This document shows positions 50,332-60,718 of a DNA stretch of 64,000 nt, one piece after another; positions within the stretch are counted from its first letter, which is position 1, and the number at the start of each line of letters is the position of its first letter. The position numbers and the translations under genes were made by a program. This DNA is from UBA6918 sp040754425 (GTDB taxonomy: Bacteria > Pseudomonadota > Gammaproteobacteria > Burkholderiales > Thiobacillaceae): assembly GCA_040754425.1 (NCBI GenBank), contig JBFMCR010000040.1, forward strand, positions 1-64,000, written 5' to 3'. Below the pieces are notes generated by a model. That model was given only the letters and a program-made list of their open reading frames with translations, ran no database searches and was not told where the DNA came from.

Positions 50332-52254
50332 TCAGATCACCACGAAGTCCGCCGCGCTGAGGTCGGCCGGGGTGGTGCCGGTGGCGTACACGGTGGCGAA
50401 CTGCACTTTGGCACCTGCGCCGGAACCATCCGCATCGTAGTAAAGCTTGCCGGTATCGGTTTCGTAAAGGATGAAGTCGTTCGCATCCACCGCGTTTCCG
50501 GTCAGGCTTTCGCGGTAATTTCCGGCACCCAGTGCGCCTGTCGCGACCAGCTTGGTGAAGATGCTGTTCTCCAGGCGGATGGTGTCGGCCACGGCGCTGA
50601 AGTCCTTGATGGTGTCGACGTTGGTGGTGGCATTGAGGGCAGTGTTGAAGACGAAGTAGTCCTTGCCGGCCCCGCCGGTGAGGGTGTCCTTGCCGGTGCC
50701 GCCCAGCAGGGTGTCATTGCCGCCGCCGCCGTTGAGCGTATCGGCCCCGCCCACTCCGCTCAGTTTATTGGCTGCGGCATTGCCGATAAGCACATTGTTC
50801 AAACCGTTGCCGGTGCCATTGGCGGCGGCGGTGCCGGTGAGCGTAAGTTTCTCGACGTTAGCAGAAAGGGCCTCGGTAACGCTGGATTTCACGAGGTCTG
50901 TGCCCTGTCCGGCCAGTTCGGTGACGAGATCGCCCGTGTTGTCGACGATGTAGGTGTCATTGCCACCGCGTCCTTTGAGCGTGTCTGCACCTACGTTGCC
51001 ATCCAATATGTTGGCGCCATTGGTGCCGGTCAGGCTGTCGTCGTAATAGGAGCCGATGATGTTCTCAAAGCTGAGCAGCGTATCGTAGCCTTGCCCACCC
51101 GGGGTGAGGTTCTGGGATGAGGTCAGGCCGAGGTTGACGGTCAGGCCTGCCGAGGCCAGCGAATAGTCGACCGTGTCGATGCCCAGCTTGCCGTTCAGGA
51201 TGTTGTTGCCGCTGTTGCCGGACAGGATATTGTTCAAAGCGTTGCCGGTACCGTTGATGTTGGCTGTGCCAGTCAGCTGCAGGTTTTCGACATAGTTGCC
51301 CAGGGTGTAGCTTGCGGCAGACATTACCGTGTCTTTGCCTTCGCCGACTTTCTCGACAACAGTGTCATATTGGTCGACGGTATATGTGTCGTTCCCCGTA
51401 CCCCCGACCACTCGGTCTGCGCCCGCGTTGCCGATCAGGCTGTCGTTGCCCGCATAGCCGTAGATGATGTCGTTGCCGCCCGCACCAGCAAGCAGGTCAT
51501 CGTGGCTGGTGCCCTTGATCGTTTCTGCCGCCGCAGTGCCGCTACGCACGCTGAATTTGTAGTAACCGGCAATACCCGTGTTGCCGAGCGTGGTTTCCAG
51601 GTTGAGCATGGAGTTCTGCACGCCAGATTGAGCCAGTTCATACCAGGCCGAGCCGTCGCCGGTCGAATAACCGGCGCGCGCAACCGTGCCGCCCAGGCCG
51701 CCGGAACCGCCGCTGGCGTCGCCGGTCGTCCAGTTGACGGCTTCATAGCGGAAAACCATGTCGAAGTTGCCGTTGCCTGTGCCGATGATCTGCAACTGGA
51801 AGGCATTGAGCTTGTCGGTATGGTAGCTGTAGTAGCCGACGTCATCCCAGGTGACGGTCAACTTGCCGTAGCCGGTGGTGTCCATGTCGTACCAGACGAT
51901 GTCGGAGCCGCGGGAGGTGCCGCCAGGGGTGGGGGTGACCTGATTGGGGCCAATGGCACCCCCGCTCAGGCGGGTATCAACGTCGGCAAAAAATGGCGCG
52001 ATGATCGCGTAGCCGCCCTTTTCCAGCCCAAAAGGCGTGTAGGTATACAAACCTGCAAGCGGGTCGTTGGAGAACGTAACGTTCCCGTTGTTGTTGATGG
52101 AAACGTAGTCGTAGTTCTTGCCAAAGAAATTCAGTCCCGTGGCACCAAATATGGCGTTCAAACTGACGCCTGCCTTGTAGCTATCATCGTTTCGATCGAC
52201 GTAATTCTCACCGAAGCCGAGTGTGCCGCCCAGAGTGTTAACTAGTGTTGTCAT
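50332..52254 (-). CDS. RTX protein with N-terminal NIDO domain
   Basis: A 640-residue protein from ATG 52254. Residues 1-240 resemble the NIDO domain of nidogen and adhesion proteins: GLNFFGKNYDYVSINNNGNV, IIAPFFADVDTR and NAFQLQII. From about 245 there are RTX nonapeptides (GGNDIIYGYAGND, GGTGNDTYTVD, GGGGNDTLLGG). The C-terminus (FVVI) and the 120 residues before it are similar to the RTX protein at 22775-23917. It is likely secreted by the adjacent ABC/HlyD pair and may act in adhesion or as a surface layer. Confidence 0.88.
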   Translation of the reverse strand: MTTLVNTLGGTLGFGENYVDRNDDSYKAGVSLNAIFGATGLNFFGKNYDYVSINNNGNVTFSNDPLAGLYTYTPFGLEKGGYAIIAPFFADVDTRLSGGAIGPNQVTPTPGGTSRGSDIVWYDMDTTGYGKLTVTWDDVGYYSYHTDKLNAFQLQIIGTGNGNFDMVFRYEAVNWTTGDASGGSGGLGGTVARAGYSTGDGSAWYELAQSGVQNSMLNLETTLGNTGIAGYYKFSVRSGTAAAETIKGTSHDDLLAGAGGNDIIYGYAGNDSLIGNAGADRVVGGTGNDTYTVDQYDTVVEKVGEGKDTVMSAASYTLGNYVENLQLTGTANINGTGNALNNILSGNSGNNILNGKLGIDTVDYSLASAGLTVNLGLTSSQNLTPGGQGYDTLLSFENIIGSYYDDSLTGTNGANILDGNVGADTLKGRGGNDTYIVDNTGDLVTELAGQGTDLVKSSVTEALSANVEKLTLTGTAAANGTGNGLNNVLIGNAAANKLSGVGGADTLNGGGGNDTLLGGTGKDTLTGGAGKDYFVFNTALNATTNVDTIKDFSAVADTIRLENSIFTKLVATGALGAGNYRESLTGNAVDANDFILYETDTGKLYYDADGSGAGAKVQFATVYATGTTPADLSAADFVVI

Positions 52255-52409
52255 GATCGTTCTCCGCCAAATTCAAGCGCAGGAATACGCTTTTGCGCTT
52301 CAAATATAGCACCAAGCATATAAAGATAGTGATATATAAAAAAATAAATTGAACATACGTAATTGGTTGAATATTAATGATCATTTCTGCCCTGCTAAAA
52401 CTGATCCGA

Positions 52410-52483
52410 GAACTGACTTTCGCTGACGATGCCGTGGTGCAGCCAGCTGGCGACGTGCTGGCTAAAGATGCACAGGTTGGCGC
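52410..52483 (-). pseudogene. 74-bp relic of malate synthase G
   Basis: The bases match 61377-61450 inside glcB at about 67 of 74 positions, with a constant offset of 8967 and no gaps. On the minus strand it encodes SQHVASWLHHGIVSES, where the intact enzyme has SQHVANWLHHGIVSES. Flanking bases do not match glcB. It lies between the RTX gene (ends 52254) and psiE, in an otherwise empty region. Confidence 0.85.
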
Positions 52484-52548
52484 AAGCCAGATCACAGGAA
52501 ACGGCAGTTGGACGTCCGCGCCTGGGGCGGACGAGAGGAAAGCCCGGG

Positions 52549-53046
52549 TCAGGAAACCCGATCGCGAGCGGATGCGGACTCGGACCGGTCGTCGCGCTCG
52601 CGCAGCAGCCAGTAGATGGCGCCGAGCGCCAGGGCGGCAGCGGCAAGGGCGGCGATGCGCGCGGGACTCGCGTCGGCGTCGAGGATGACGAACTTGCGCG
52701 ACAGCGCGATGAGGGCGATCAGCACCACGGTCTTGACCTGGATGATGCTGTCGCGGCGCAGCGCGACCTTGATGATGGAGTGCTTGAACTCCATGGCGAT
52801 GAGCAGTGTCATGATCATGCCGAACACGGTCTGGAAGACTTGGTGTTCCAGCGGGTTGAAGGCTTCCAGGAAGAGAAGGTGATAGACCGTGCGGATGAGC
52901 TGTACCAGCGAGATGACGATGACCACGGCGATGACGCCGGAAAGCAGCAGGGCGACGATCTGTTCGAAACGTTCGTAAAGGCTCATGAACGCCCATGCCG
53001 ATTTGAATTCGGAGAGGGGTGAATGCTGGCGCGAGTCGTTGTTCAT
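52549..53046 (-). CDS. psiE: PsiE-family membrane protein
   Basis: A 165-residue protein from ATG 53046; a longer frame to 53112 runs into the groEL terminator and is not chosen. It has four hydrophobic segments, including IVALLLSGVIAVVIVISLVQLI and FGMIMTLLIAMEF, and FNPLEHQVFQTVFGM typical of PsiE proteins. PsiE genes are part of known stress-tolerance clusters. It follows groEL on the same strand after the terminator at 53067-53099. Confidence 0.85.
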   Translation of the reverse strand: MNNDSRQHSPLSEFKSAWAFMSLYERFEQIVALLLSGVIAVVIVISLVQLIRTVYHLLFLEAFNPLEHQVFQTVFGMIMTLLIAMEFKHSIIKVALRRDSIIQVKTVVLIALIALSRKFVILDADASPARIAALAAAALALGAIYWLLRERDDRSESASARDRVS

Positions 53047-53066
53047 GGCAGTGCGCGGTGCGTATG

Positions 53067-53099
53067 AAAAGGCATCCCGCTCAAGCCTGAGCGGGATGC
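53067..53099 (-). terminator. Strong terminator after groEL
   Basis: GCATCCCGCTCA (53072-53083) and TGAGCGGGATGC (53088-53099) form a perfect 12-base stem with an AGCC loop. Read on the minus strand it is followed by CTTTTC. It lies just after the groEL stop (53121) and before psiE. Confidence 0.8.
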
Positions 53100-53120
53100 G
53101 GAAGGAGGCCAATCAGCCGA

Positions 53121-54743
53121 TCAGAAGTCCATGTCGGCGGTGGCCGGCGCGGGAGCTTTTTCCTCCTTGGGCAACTCGGCCACGGTGGCGTCGGTGGTGA
53201 GGATCAGGCCGGCCACCGAGGCGGCGTTTTGCAGCGCCGTGCGGGTGACCTTGGTGGGGTCGATGACGCCCATTTCCATGAGGTCGCCGTACTCGCCGGT
53301 GGCGGCGTTCCAGCCGTGGTTGCCGCTCGTTTCCAGCACCTTGGCCACGATCACCGAGGGCTCGTCGCCGGCGTTGGCGGCAATCGCCCGCAGCGGCTCT
53401 TCCAGTGCGCGCAGCACGATCTTGATGCCGGCGTCCTGGTCGTGGTTGTCGCCCTTGAGGTTCTGGATGCGGGCGCGGGCGCGCAACAGCGCGACGCCGC
53501 CGCCGGGGACGATGCCTTCCTCCACCGCGGCGCGGGTGGCGTGCAGGGCGTCATCGACGCGATCCTTCTTCTCCTTCATCTCGACTTCGGTGGCGGCGCC
53601 GATCCTGATCACGGCAACACCGCCGGCGAGCTTGGCCACGCGCTCCTGCAGCTTCTCCCTGTCGTAGTCGCTGGTGGCTTCCTCGATCTGGGCGTGAATG
53701 GCCTTGACCCTCGCGGCGATGCGCTCCTTGTCGCCGGCGCCGTCGATGATGACGGTGGTCTCCTTGTGCACTTCGACGCGCTTGGCGCGGCCCAGGTCAT
53801 CGAGCCCGGCCTTCTCCAGCTTGAGGCCGACTTCCTCGGAGATGACGGTGGCGCCGGTGAGGATGGCCATGTCTTCCAGCATGGCCTTGCGGCGGTCGCC
53901 GAAGCCCGGCGCCTTGACCGCGGCCACCTTGAGCACGCCGCGGATGCTGTTCACCACCAGGGTGGCGAGCGCTTCGCCGTCGACGTCCTCGGCGATGATC
54001 AAAAGCGGCTTGCCGGCCTTGGCCACGGCTTCCAGCACGGGCAGGAGGTCGCGGATGCTGGAAATCTTCTTGTCGTGCAGCAGGATGAAGGGCTCCTCCA
54101 GCATGGCCACCTGCTTGTCGGGGTCGTTGATGAAATAGGGCGAGAGATAGCCGCGGTCGAACTGCATGCCCTCGACGATCTCAAGCTCGTTTTCCAGCGA
54201 CTTGCCGTCCTCGATGGTGATCACGCCTTCCTTGCCGACCTTGTCCATGGCGCGGGCGATGATGTCGCCGATGGCGGCGTCGGAATTGGCCGAGATCGTG
54301 CCCACCTGGGCGATTTCCTTGCTGGTGGAGCAGGGTTTGGAAATGGCCTTGAGTTCTTCCACCACGGCGTGCACGGCACGGTCGATGCCGCGCTTCAAGT
54401 CCATCGGGTTCATGCCGGCGGCCACGTACTTCATGCCTTCCTGGACGATGGCCTGGGCCAGGACGGTGGCGGTGGTGGTGCCGTCACCCGCGACATCGGC
54501 GGTCTTGGACGCCACTTCCTTGACCATCTGGGCGCCCATGTTCTCGAACTTGTCCTTGAGTTCGATCTCCTTGGCCACGGTCACGCCGTCCTTGGTGATG
54601 ACCGGGGCGCCGAAGGAGCGTTCCAGCACCACGTTGCGGCCTTTGGGGCCCAGGGTGACCTTCACGGCATTGGCCAGGATGTTCACGCCCTTCACCATGC
54701 GGTCGCGGGCGTTGTCGTGGAATTGAACGATTTTTGCACTCAT
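53121..54743 (-). CDS. groL: Chaperonin GroEL without the usual GGM tail
   Basis: A 540-residue protein from ATG 54743. The ATP site GPKGRNVV and DGTTTATVL are intact, and the rest is colinear with GroEL. The C-terminus ends in PAPATADMDF, without the GGM repeats of the main proteobacterial GroEL. It is therefore probably a second, specialised copy in a stress island. groES is 30 bases upstream in the same operon. Confidence 0.95.
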   Translation of the reverse strand: MSAKIVQFHDNARDRMVKGVNILANAVKVTLGPKGRNVVLERSFGAPVITKDGVTVAKEIELKDKFENMGAQMVKEVASKTADVAGDGTTTATVLAQAIVQEGMKYVAAGMNPMDLKRGIDRAVHAVVEELKAISKPCSTSKEIAQVGTISANSDAAIGDIIARAMDKVGKEGVITIEDGKSLENELEIVEGMQFDRGYLSPYFINDPDKQVAMLEEPFILLHDKKISSIRDLLPVLEAVAKAGKPLLIIAEDVDGEALATLVVNSIRGVLKVAAVKAPGFGDRRKAMLEDMAILTGATVISEEVGLKLEKAGLDDLGRAKRVEVHKETTVIIDGAGDKERIAARVKAIHAQIEEATSDYDREKLQERVAKLAGGVAVIRIGAATEVEMKEKKDRVDDALHATRAAVEEGIVPGGGVALLRARARIQNLKGDNHDQDAGIKIVLRALEEPLRAIAANAGDEPSVIVAKVLETSGNHGWNAATGEYGDLMEMGVIDPTKVTRTALQNAASVAGLILTTDATVAELPKEEKAPAPATADMDF

Positions 54744-54773
54744 GTCTGATCTCCTCTAAACAGGCAAAGGGGG

Positions 54774-55091
54774 TCAGGCGGCCTTCTTGACGGCCTCGGC
54801 GTCGCTCTCGATGACGCCCATGACGTCATCCTCGCGCATCACCAGCAGCTCTTCGCCTTCGACCTTGACGCTCTGGCCGGCATACTTGCCGAACAGCACG
54901 CGGTCGCCGACCTTCAGTTCGATCGGAATCAGCGCGCCCTTGTCGTCGCGGCGGCCGGGGCCGACGGCGATGACTTCGCCCTGTTCGGGCTTTTCGGCGG
55001 CGGTGTCGGGAATCACGATGCCGGAAGCCGTCGTGCGCTGCGCTTCGACTCGCTTGACGATAATCCGGTCGTGCAGGGGACGAATATGCAT
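54774..55091 (-). CDS. groS: Co-chaperonin GroES
   Basis: A 105-residue protein from ATG 55091. It has IRPLHDRIIVKR at the N-terminus, a mobile-loop region (EAQRTTASGIVIPDTA) and YAGQSVKVEGEELLVMREDDVMGVI. It forms the lid of the GroEL chamber. Upstream (55092-55246) no CIRCE palindrome is seen. Confidence 0.96.
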   Translation of the reverse strand: MHIRPLHDRIIVKRVEAQRTTASGIVIPDTAAEKPEQGEVIAVGPGRRDDKGALIPIELKVGDRVLFGKYAGQSVKVEGEELLVMREDDVMGVIESDAEAVKKAA

Positions 55092-55246
55092 AGCTCTGTC
55101 TCCTTAAACGAGTTCATATCACCAGTGAGAATGAGATGATCGCGCCGCCGGCGCAGAGGGGAGTGCCCGGCGCCGGGCGGCGGATCGGGCCGGCGGGAAG
55201 CCGGCGCGTACTGATTTGGGGATGCCGCGTGGGGATTTCAAGGGGG

Positions 55247-55861
55247 TTATATGACGATGCGCGACACCCGTCCCAGGCGGTAGACGATGCGCGTGCCGCG
55301 CCTGCCCGCCGCCTGCGGCGCGACCGGACAGGGCGGGGGGCGGCTGCCGTCGGGCGCGAGGGAGTCGTCCTCGGCGCTGTCGCGCCACAGTCCGCCTTGC
55401 ACCGGGCGGAACAGCCAGCGCACGTAGCCCCTGGCCGCGGCAAGGTGCATGAGCTCGTCGCGGTCCGGCGCCTCGGCCAGGAGATGCGAATCGTCGTTGG
55501 GCGCAAAGGGGTTGTTGCCGAAGGCCTGGCGGCATTCCAGCGCCTCGCGTGCGGAGGCGCCGACCTGCGAGCAGGCGCGGGCGCTGCGCCGCTCGAGGTC
55601 CCACGCGCCCAGCTGCCAGGCGGCGTCGAGCAGGGCGCGGTCGATCTCCTCCAGGGTGCGCCAGCTCGTGTTGATCTGCAGGGCCGAGCCGGGCACTGCA
55701 CGGCGCGTCCCGTGCGGCTTGGTCTCGTCGCGCCGAAAGCCGTGCCAGTGCAGCATGAGCAGTAGCGGCGTATCGGGGCGCGGCACGGCGCTGACCGTCA
55801 CCGCATAGAGCGGCAGGCGCACCGCAGCGATCTGGGCCTGGATGCTTTGCAGTAATTCCAT
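55247..55861 (-). CDS. Hypothetical protein in the chaperone island
   Basis: A 204-residue protein from ATG 55861. I do not recognise the family. It has no signal or membrane segment. It is rich in Arg and Ala, with an internal GSALQINTSWRTLEEIDRALLDAAWQLGAWDLER. It lies between ftsH and groES on the same strand, so it may belong to the operon. The G+C-rich sequence contains many overlapping frames, so confidence in the reading frame is moderate. Confidence 0.65.
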   Translation of the reverse strand: MELLQSIQAQIAAVRLPLYAVTVSAVPRPDTPLLLMLHWHGFRRDETKPHGTRRAVPGSALQINTSWRTLEEIDRALLDAAWQLGAWDLERRSARACSQVGASAREALECRQAFGNNPFAPNDDSHLLAEAPDRDELMHLAAARGYVRWLFRPVQGGLWRDSAEDDSLAPDGSRPPPCPVAPQAAGRRGTRIVYRLGRVSRIVI

Positions 55862-55921
55862 GGCGAAACCTGGCCGTGAGCCGAATCAGACATGGGCTGA
55901 ATCAAACATAGCAAAAATCCG

Positions 55922-57820
<1,899 letters not shown>

Positions 57821-57931
57821 GCGTTTTTCGGGCAGACTGCGGAAGCTTTGCCGGAATGTCCGGCCCGCTACCGGTTTCGCCAGGGGGAATATCGGGCTGG
57901 CGGCCTGTGCCCGGCTTCGGCAGCAATGGGC

Positions 57932-58243
57932 TCATTCCATTCCGGCACGGCGCTGGCGGGCGCGCAGTGCGTCCATCTCCTCCAGCAGGTCGGCCACGAG
58001 GGCGGCGAGTTCGGGCATCGCCTCGAAATCGCGCTCCAGCCGGCGCATGCGCCGCGCCCGCGCCAGACCGGCACAGGACAGGCGCCACAGGCCGCTGATG
58101 CGCTCGGCGTGCGGGAACAAGCCCGCCTCGATGCGGGCTGCGAGCCATTCCGGCTCCACCGCGCAGGCCGCGGCGGCCTGCTCCAGGGTGAGCCAGCTTT
58201 CCTCCAGCAGGCTGCCGATCAGGATGTCTTCTTCATCATGCAT
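57932..58243 (-). CDS. cbpM: CbpM-like modulator of CbpA
   Basis: A 103-residue protein from ATG 58243. It has a MerR-like first half (LTLEQAAAACAVEPEWLAARIEAGLFP) and a helical end with a coiled-coil pattern. It resembles CbpM, which inhibits the co-chaperone CbpA. The adjacent cbpA gene starts to its right on the same strand. Confidence 0.82.
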   Translation of the reverse strand: MHDEEDILIGSLLEESWLTLEQAAAACAVEPEWLAARIEAGLFPHAERISGLWRLSCAGLARARRMRRLERDFEAMPELAALVADLLEEMDALRARQRRAGME

Positions 58244-58246
58244 GGT

Positions 58247-59191
58247 TCATTTCCCTCCGGGGTGGCGCGGATCGAAGGCGAGCTCGCGCGCCATGGCTTC
58301 ATACAGTTCGCGCGCTTTCGCGCTGTCGGCCGGCGGCAGCACGATCTGGATGTCGAGCAGCAGGTCGCCGGGCGGCGAACCCGGAATGCCCTTGCCGCGC
58401 ACGCGCAGCTGGCGCCCGCTTTGCGTGCCTGCCGGGATGCGTACCTTGAGTCGGCCGCCGGGCAGGTCCACCGGCACCACGGCGCCGAGCGCCGCCTCCC
58501 AGGGCGCCACCGGCAGGTCGAGATGGAGGTCGCGCCCTTCCGCGCGCAGGCGCGGATGCGGCCTGAAGCGCACCTCCAGCAAGAGGTCGCCGGGCTGGCC
58601 GCCGCCGAAGCCGGGAGCGCCCTGGCCCGCCAGGCGGATGATCTGGCCTTCGCGCACGCCGACGGGAATTTTCACGTTGAGGGTGCGCTTCTTCATGTGC
58701 ATGCGACCGCGGGCATCGAGCTCGGGCACCTGCAGGCTGAGTTGGCGGGTAGGGCCGGTGAAGGCATCCTCGATGTCGAGCAGCACCTGGGCGCGCGTGT
58801 CTTCGCCGCGCGCGGAAAAGCCGCGCCCGCCCTGGCGGGCGAAGCCGCCCAGTCCGCCGAACAGCTCGCTGAAAAAGTCGCTGAACTGCGCGGCTTCCTC
58901 GGGCGAAAAGCCGCGCGCGGAAAAGTGCGTGCCCTCGCCCCAGTCCGGCGGCGGGCGGAATTCCTGGCCGGCCTGGTAGCCCTGGCCGAGGCGGTCGTAG
59001 GCGGCGCGCTTTTCCGGGTCGGAGAGCACGGCATAGGCCTCGTTGATTTCCTTCATGCGCATCTCGGCATCCGTCTCCTTGGAGATGTCCGGATGGTACT
59101 TGCGCGCCAGGCGGCGGAAGGCTTTCTTGATCTCGTCCGCCGAGGCATCCCTGCTCACTCCGAGCGTCTGGTAGTAGTCGTGGTATTGCAT
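58247..59191 (-). CDS. cbpA: CbpA-like DnaJ protein
   Basis: A 314-residue protein from ATG 59191. The J-domain has KYHPDISKETDA with the HPD motif. It is followed by a Gly/Phe-rich linker (GGLGGFARQGG) and the two C-terminal beta domains (KIPVGVREGQIIRLAGQG). It stimulates DnaK. A sigma-32-like promoter may lie at 59232-59261. Confidence 0.95.
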   Translation of the reverse strand: MQYHDYYQTLGVSRDASADEIKKAFRRLARKYHPDISKETDAEMRMKEINEAYAVLSDPEKRAAYDRLGQGYQAGQEFRPPPDWGEGTHFSARGFSPEEAAQFSDFFSELFGGLGGFARQGGRGFSARGEDTRAQVLLDIEDAFTGPTRQLSLQVPELDARGRMHMKKRTLNVKIPVGVREGQIIRLAGQGAPGFGGGQPGDLLLEVRFRPHPRLRAEGRDLHLDLPVAPWEAALGAVVPVDLPGGRLKVRIPAGTQSGRQLRVRGKGIPGSPPGDLLLDIQIVLPPADSAKARELYEAMARELAFDPRHPGGK

Positions 59192-59231
59192 GTAATTCCC
59201 GCCTGGTGAGATTTGTAACGATGTCTCGATG

Positions 59232-59261
59232 AAAATGCGGAATACCCCTCTTCAAATCAAG
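59232..59261 (-). promoter_or_regulatory. Candidate sigma-32 promoter for cbpA-cbpM
   Basis: On the minus strand CTTGAT (59256-59261), 15 bases, CCGCATTT (59233-59240). This fits the heat-shock pattern CTTGAA-N13-15-CCCCAT with a few changes. Confidence 0.4.
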
Positions 59262-59264
59262 GGG

Positions 59265-59292
59265 GTTGAACTCGAAACGAAACGCCCTAAGT
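59265..59292 (+). promoter_or_regulatory. Candidate sigma-32 promoter for the hsp20 operon
   Basis: GTTGAA (59265-59270), 14 bases, CCCTAAGT (59285-59292), close to the sigma-32 pattern. It is 50 bases upstream of ATG 59342 and directed at it. Confidence 0.5.
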
Positions 59293-59341
59293 AGGGCACA
59301 GGGGCGCCCGCTTGGGCGCTTGCGAGAAGAAAGGAGGCATT

Positions 59342-59773
59342 ATGTTCTATCTTTCCCCATTTTCCCGCGATCTGTTCGCGGAACTGGACCGTCTGCAGCG
59401 CGACCTGCAGCAGGGTTTCGAATTCGGCCCCAGCATTCGCGGCCGCGCGCGTGGTTTTCCGGCGCTGAATGTGGGCGGCACATCGCGCTCGGTGGAGATC
59501 TATGCCTTTGCGCCCGGTCTCGATCCCGCATCCATCGACGTGCAGATCGAAAAGGGCGTGCTCACCATCGCCGGCGAGCGCAAGCCGGACGACATCCCCG
59601 AGAAGGCCACGCTGCACATCGACGAACGTTTCGCGGGCCGTTTCCGCCGTGTGGTGAGCCTGCCCGACGACATCGACGCCAGCGCCATCGAGGCCAAATA
59701 CCGCGACGGCGTGCTGCATGTCTCGGTGCGGCGCAAGGAAGAAGCGCAGCCCAGGCGCATCGCCGTTCAATAA
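59342..59773 (+). CDS. Small heat-shock protein (Hsp20) 1
   Basis: A 143-residue protein from ATG 59342 with AAGGAGGCAT before it; an in-frame ATG at 59312 is disfavoured. The alpha-crystallin domain is clear: VEIYAFAPGLDP, IEKGVLTIAGER, then FRRVVSLPDDID and YRDGVLHVSV. The C-terminal RRIAVQ resembles the IxI tail of such proteins. It prevents aggregation of unfolded proteins. It is the first of three consecutive hsp20 genes. Confidence 0.93.
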   Translation: MFYLSPFSRDLFAELDRLQRDLQQGFEFGPSIRGRARGFPALNVGGTSRSVEIYAFAPGLDPASIDVQIEKGVLTIAGERKPDDIPEKATLHIDERFAGRFRRVVSLPDDIDASAIEAKYRDGVLHVSVRRKEEAQPRRIAVQ

Positions 59774-59786
59774 GGAGGACCATACC

Positions 59787-60164
59787 ATGAGCGAAAAAGC
59801 TGTTGCCAATACTGCCGAAGCCGAACGCAGGGATACAGCCATGCTGCCGGCCGTGGATGTAGTCGAGGATGCCGGCGGCATCACCCTGTATGCCGATCTG
59901 CCCGGCGTGCCTAAGGACAAGCTCGCCCTGCAGGTGGAGGGCGACACGCTTACCATCGAGGGCGAGATCGCGCTCGACCTGCCCGAAGGCATGGAGGCTT
60001 CCCACGCCGAGATCGGCCTGCCGCGCTTCCGCCGCCAGTTCACCCTGTCCAAGGAGCTCGATACCGACAAGGTGAGCGCGGAATTCCGCCAGGGCGTGCT
60101 GAAACTGCGCATCCCGAAGGCCGAGCATGCGCAACCGCGGCGCATCGAAGTCAAGGTGGCATGA
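59787..60164 (+). CDS. Small heat-shock protein (Hsp20) 2
   Basis: A 125-residue protein from ATG 59787, preceded by AAGGAGGACC. Alpha-crystallin features include YADLPGVPKDKLALQVEG, LTIEGEI and FRQGVLKLRIPKAE. The gene overlaps no neighbour (13 bases after hsp20-1). It differs clearly from the other two copies, so they are old paralogs. Confidence 0.93.
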   Translation: MSEKAVANTAEAERRDTAMLPAVDVVEDAGGITLYADLPGVPKDKLALQVEGDTLTIEGEIALDLPEGMEASHAEIGLPRFRRQFTLSKELDTDKVSAEFRQGVLKLRIPKAEHAQPRRIEVKVA

Positions 60165-60198
60165 GCTGCCGCCATCGTTTCAAACAAGGAGTTTCGAC

Positions 60199-60705
60199 AT
60201 GAAACTGGAATCATTGAAAGAAAGCGTCGGTTCCCTGTGGGACAGCGTGGCCGACGGCTGGCGGCAGATGATCCGCTCCGCCGCCGGCGCGCTCACGCGC
60301 TTCAAGGCCGGGGACAAGACCAACCTGCCGGCCGAGACCCAAGTGGATGACGTGTCCTGGCTGCCCAATCGCGGCTGGGCCCTTTTGGGCGGCGACGTGT
60401 TCGAGGACGACAAGCGTGTGGTCGTGCGCCTGGAAGTCCCGGGCATGGAGAAGGAAGACATCACCATAGAGGTGCTGGATGACGCCCTCGTCGTGTCCGG
60501 CGAGAAGCGCTTCGCGCGCGAGGACACCGAGGGCCGCTGGCGCGTGATGCAGTGCGCCTACGGCAGCTTCCGCCGCGTGGTGCCGCTGCCGGTGCCGGTG
60601 AAGGCGGAGGAAGCGCGCGCCGCCTACAGGAACGGCGTGCTGCGCGTGGAACTGCCCAAGGCCGAGCCGGGCAGTCCCAAGTCCGTCACCATTCGCGTCG
60701 ACTGA
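60199..60705 (+). CDS. Small heat-shock protein (Hsp20) 3 with N-terminal extension
   Basis: A 168-residue protein from ATG 60199 with CAAGGAG upstream. The N-terminal 50 residues (MKLESLKESVGSLWDSVADG) are amphipathic and longer than in the other copies. The alpha-crystallin domain has VVVRLEVPGMEKEDITIEV, VVSGEKR and YRNGVLRVELPKAE. It ends in VTIRVD. It is the last hsp20 of the trio. Confidence 0.9.
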   Translation: MKLESLKESVGSLWDSVADGWRQMIRSAAGALTRFKAGDKTNLPAETQVDDVSWLPNRGWALLGGDVFEDDKRVVVRLEVPGMEKEDITIEVLDDALVVSGEKRFAREDTEGRWRVMQCAYGSFRRVVPLPVPVKAEEARAAYRNGVLRVELPKAEPGSPKSVTIRVD

Positions 60706-60718
60706 GAGGAGCGCGGAC

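Noticed and set aside
55092..55246. CIRCE element upstream of groES
   Set aside because: No TTAGCACTC-N9-GAGTGCTAA palindrome is present in this gap.
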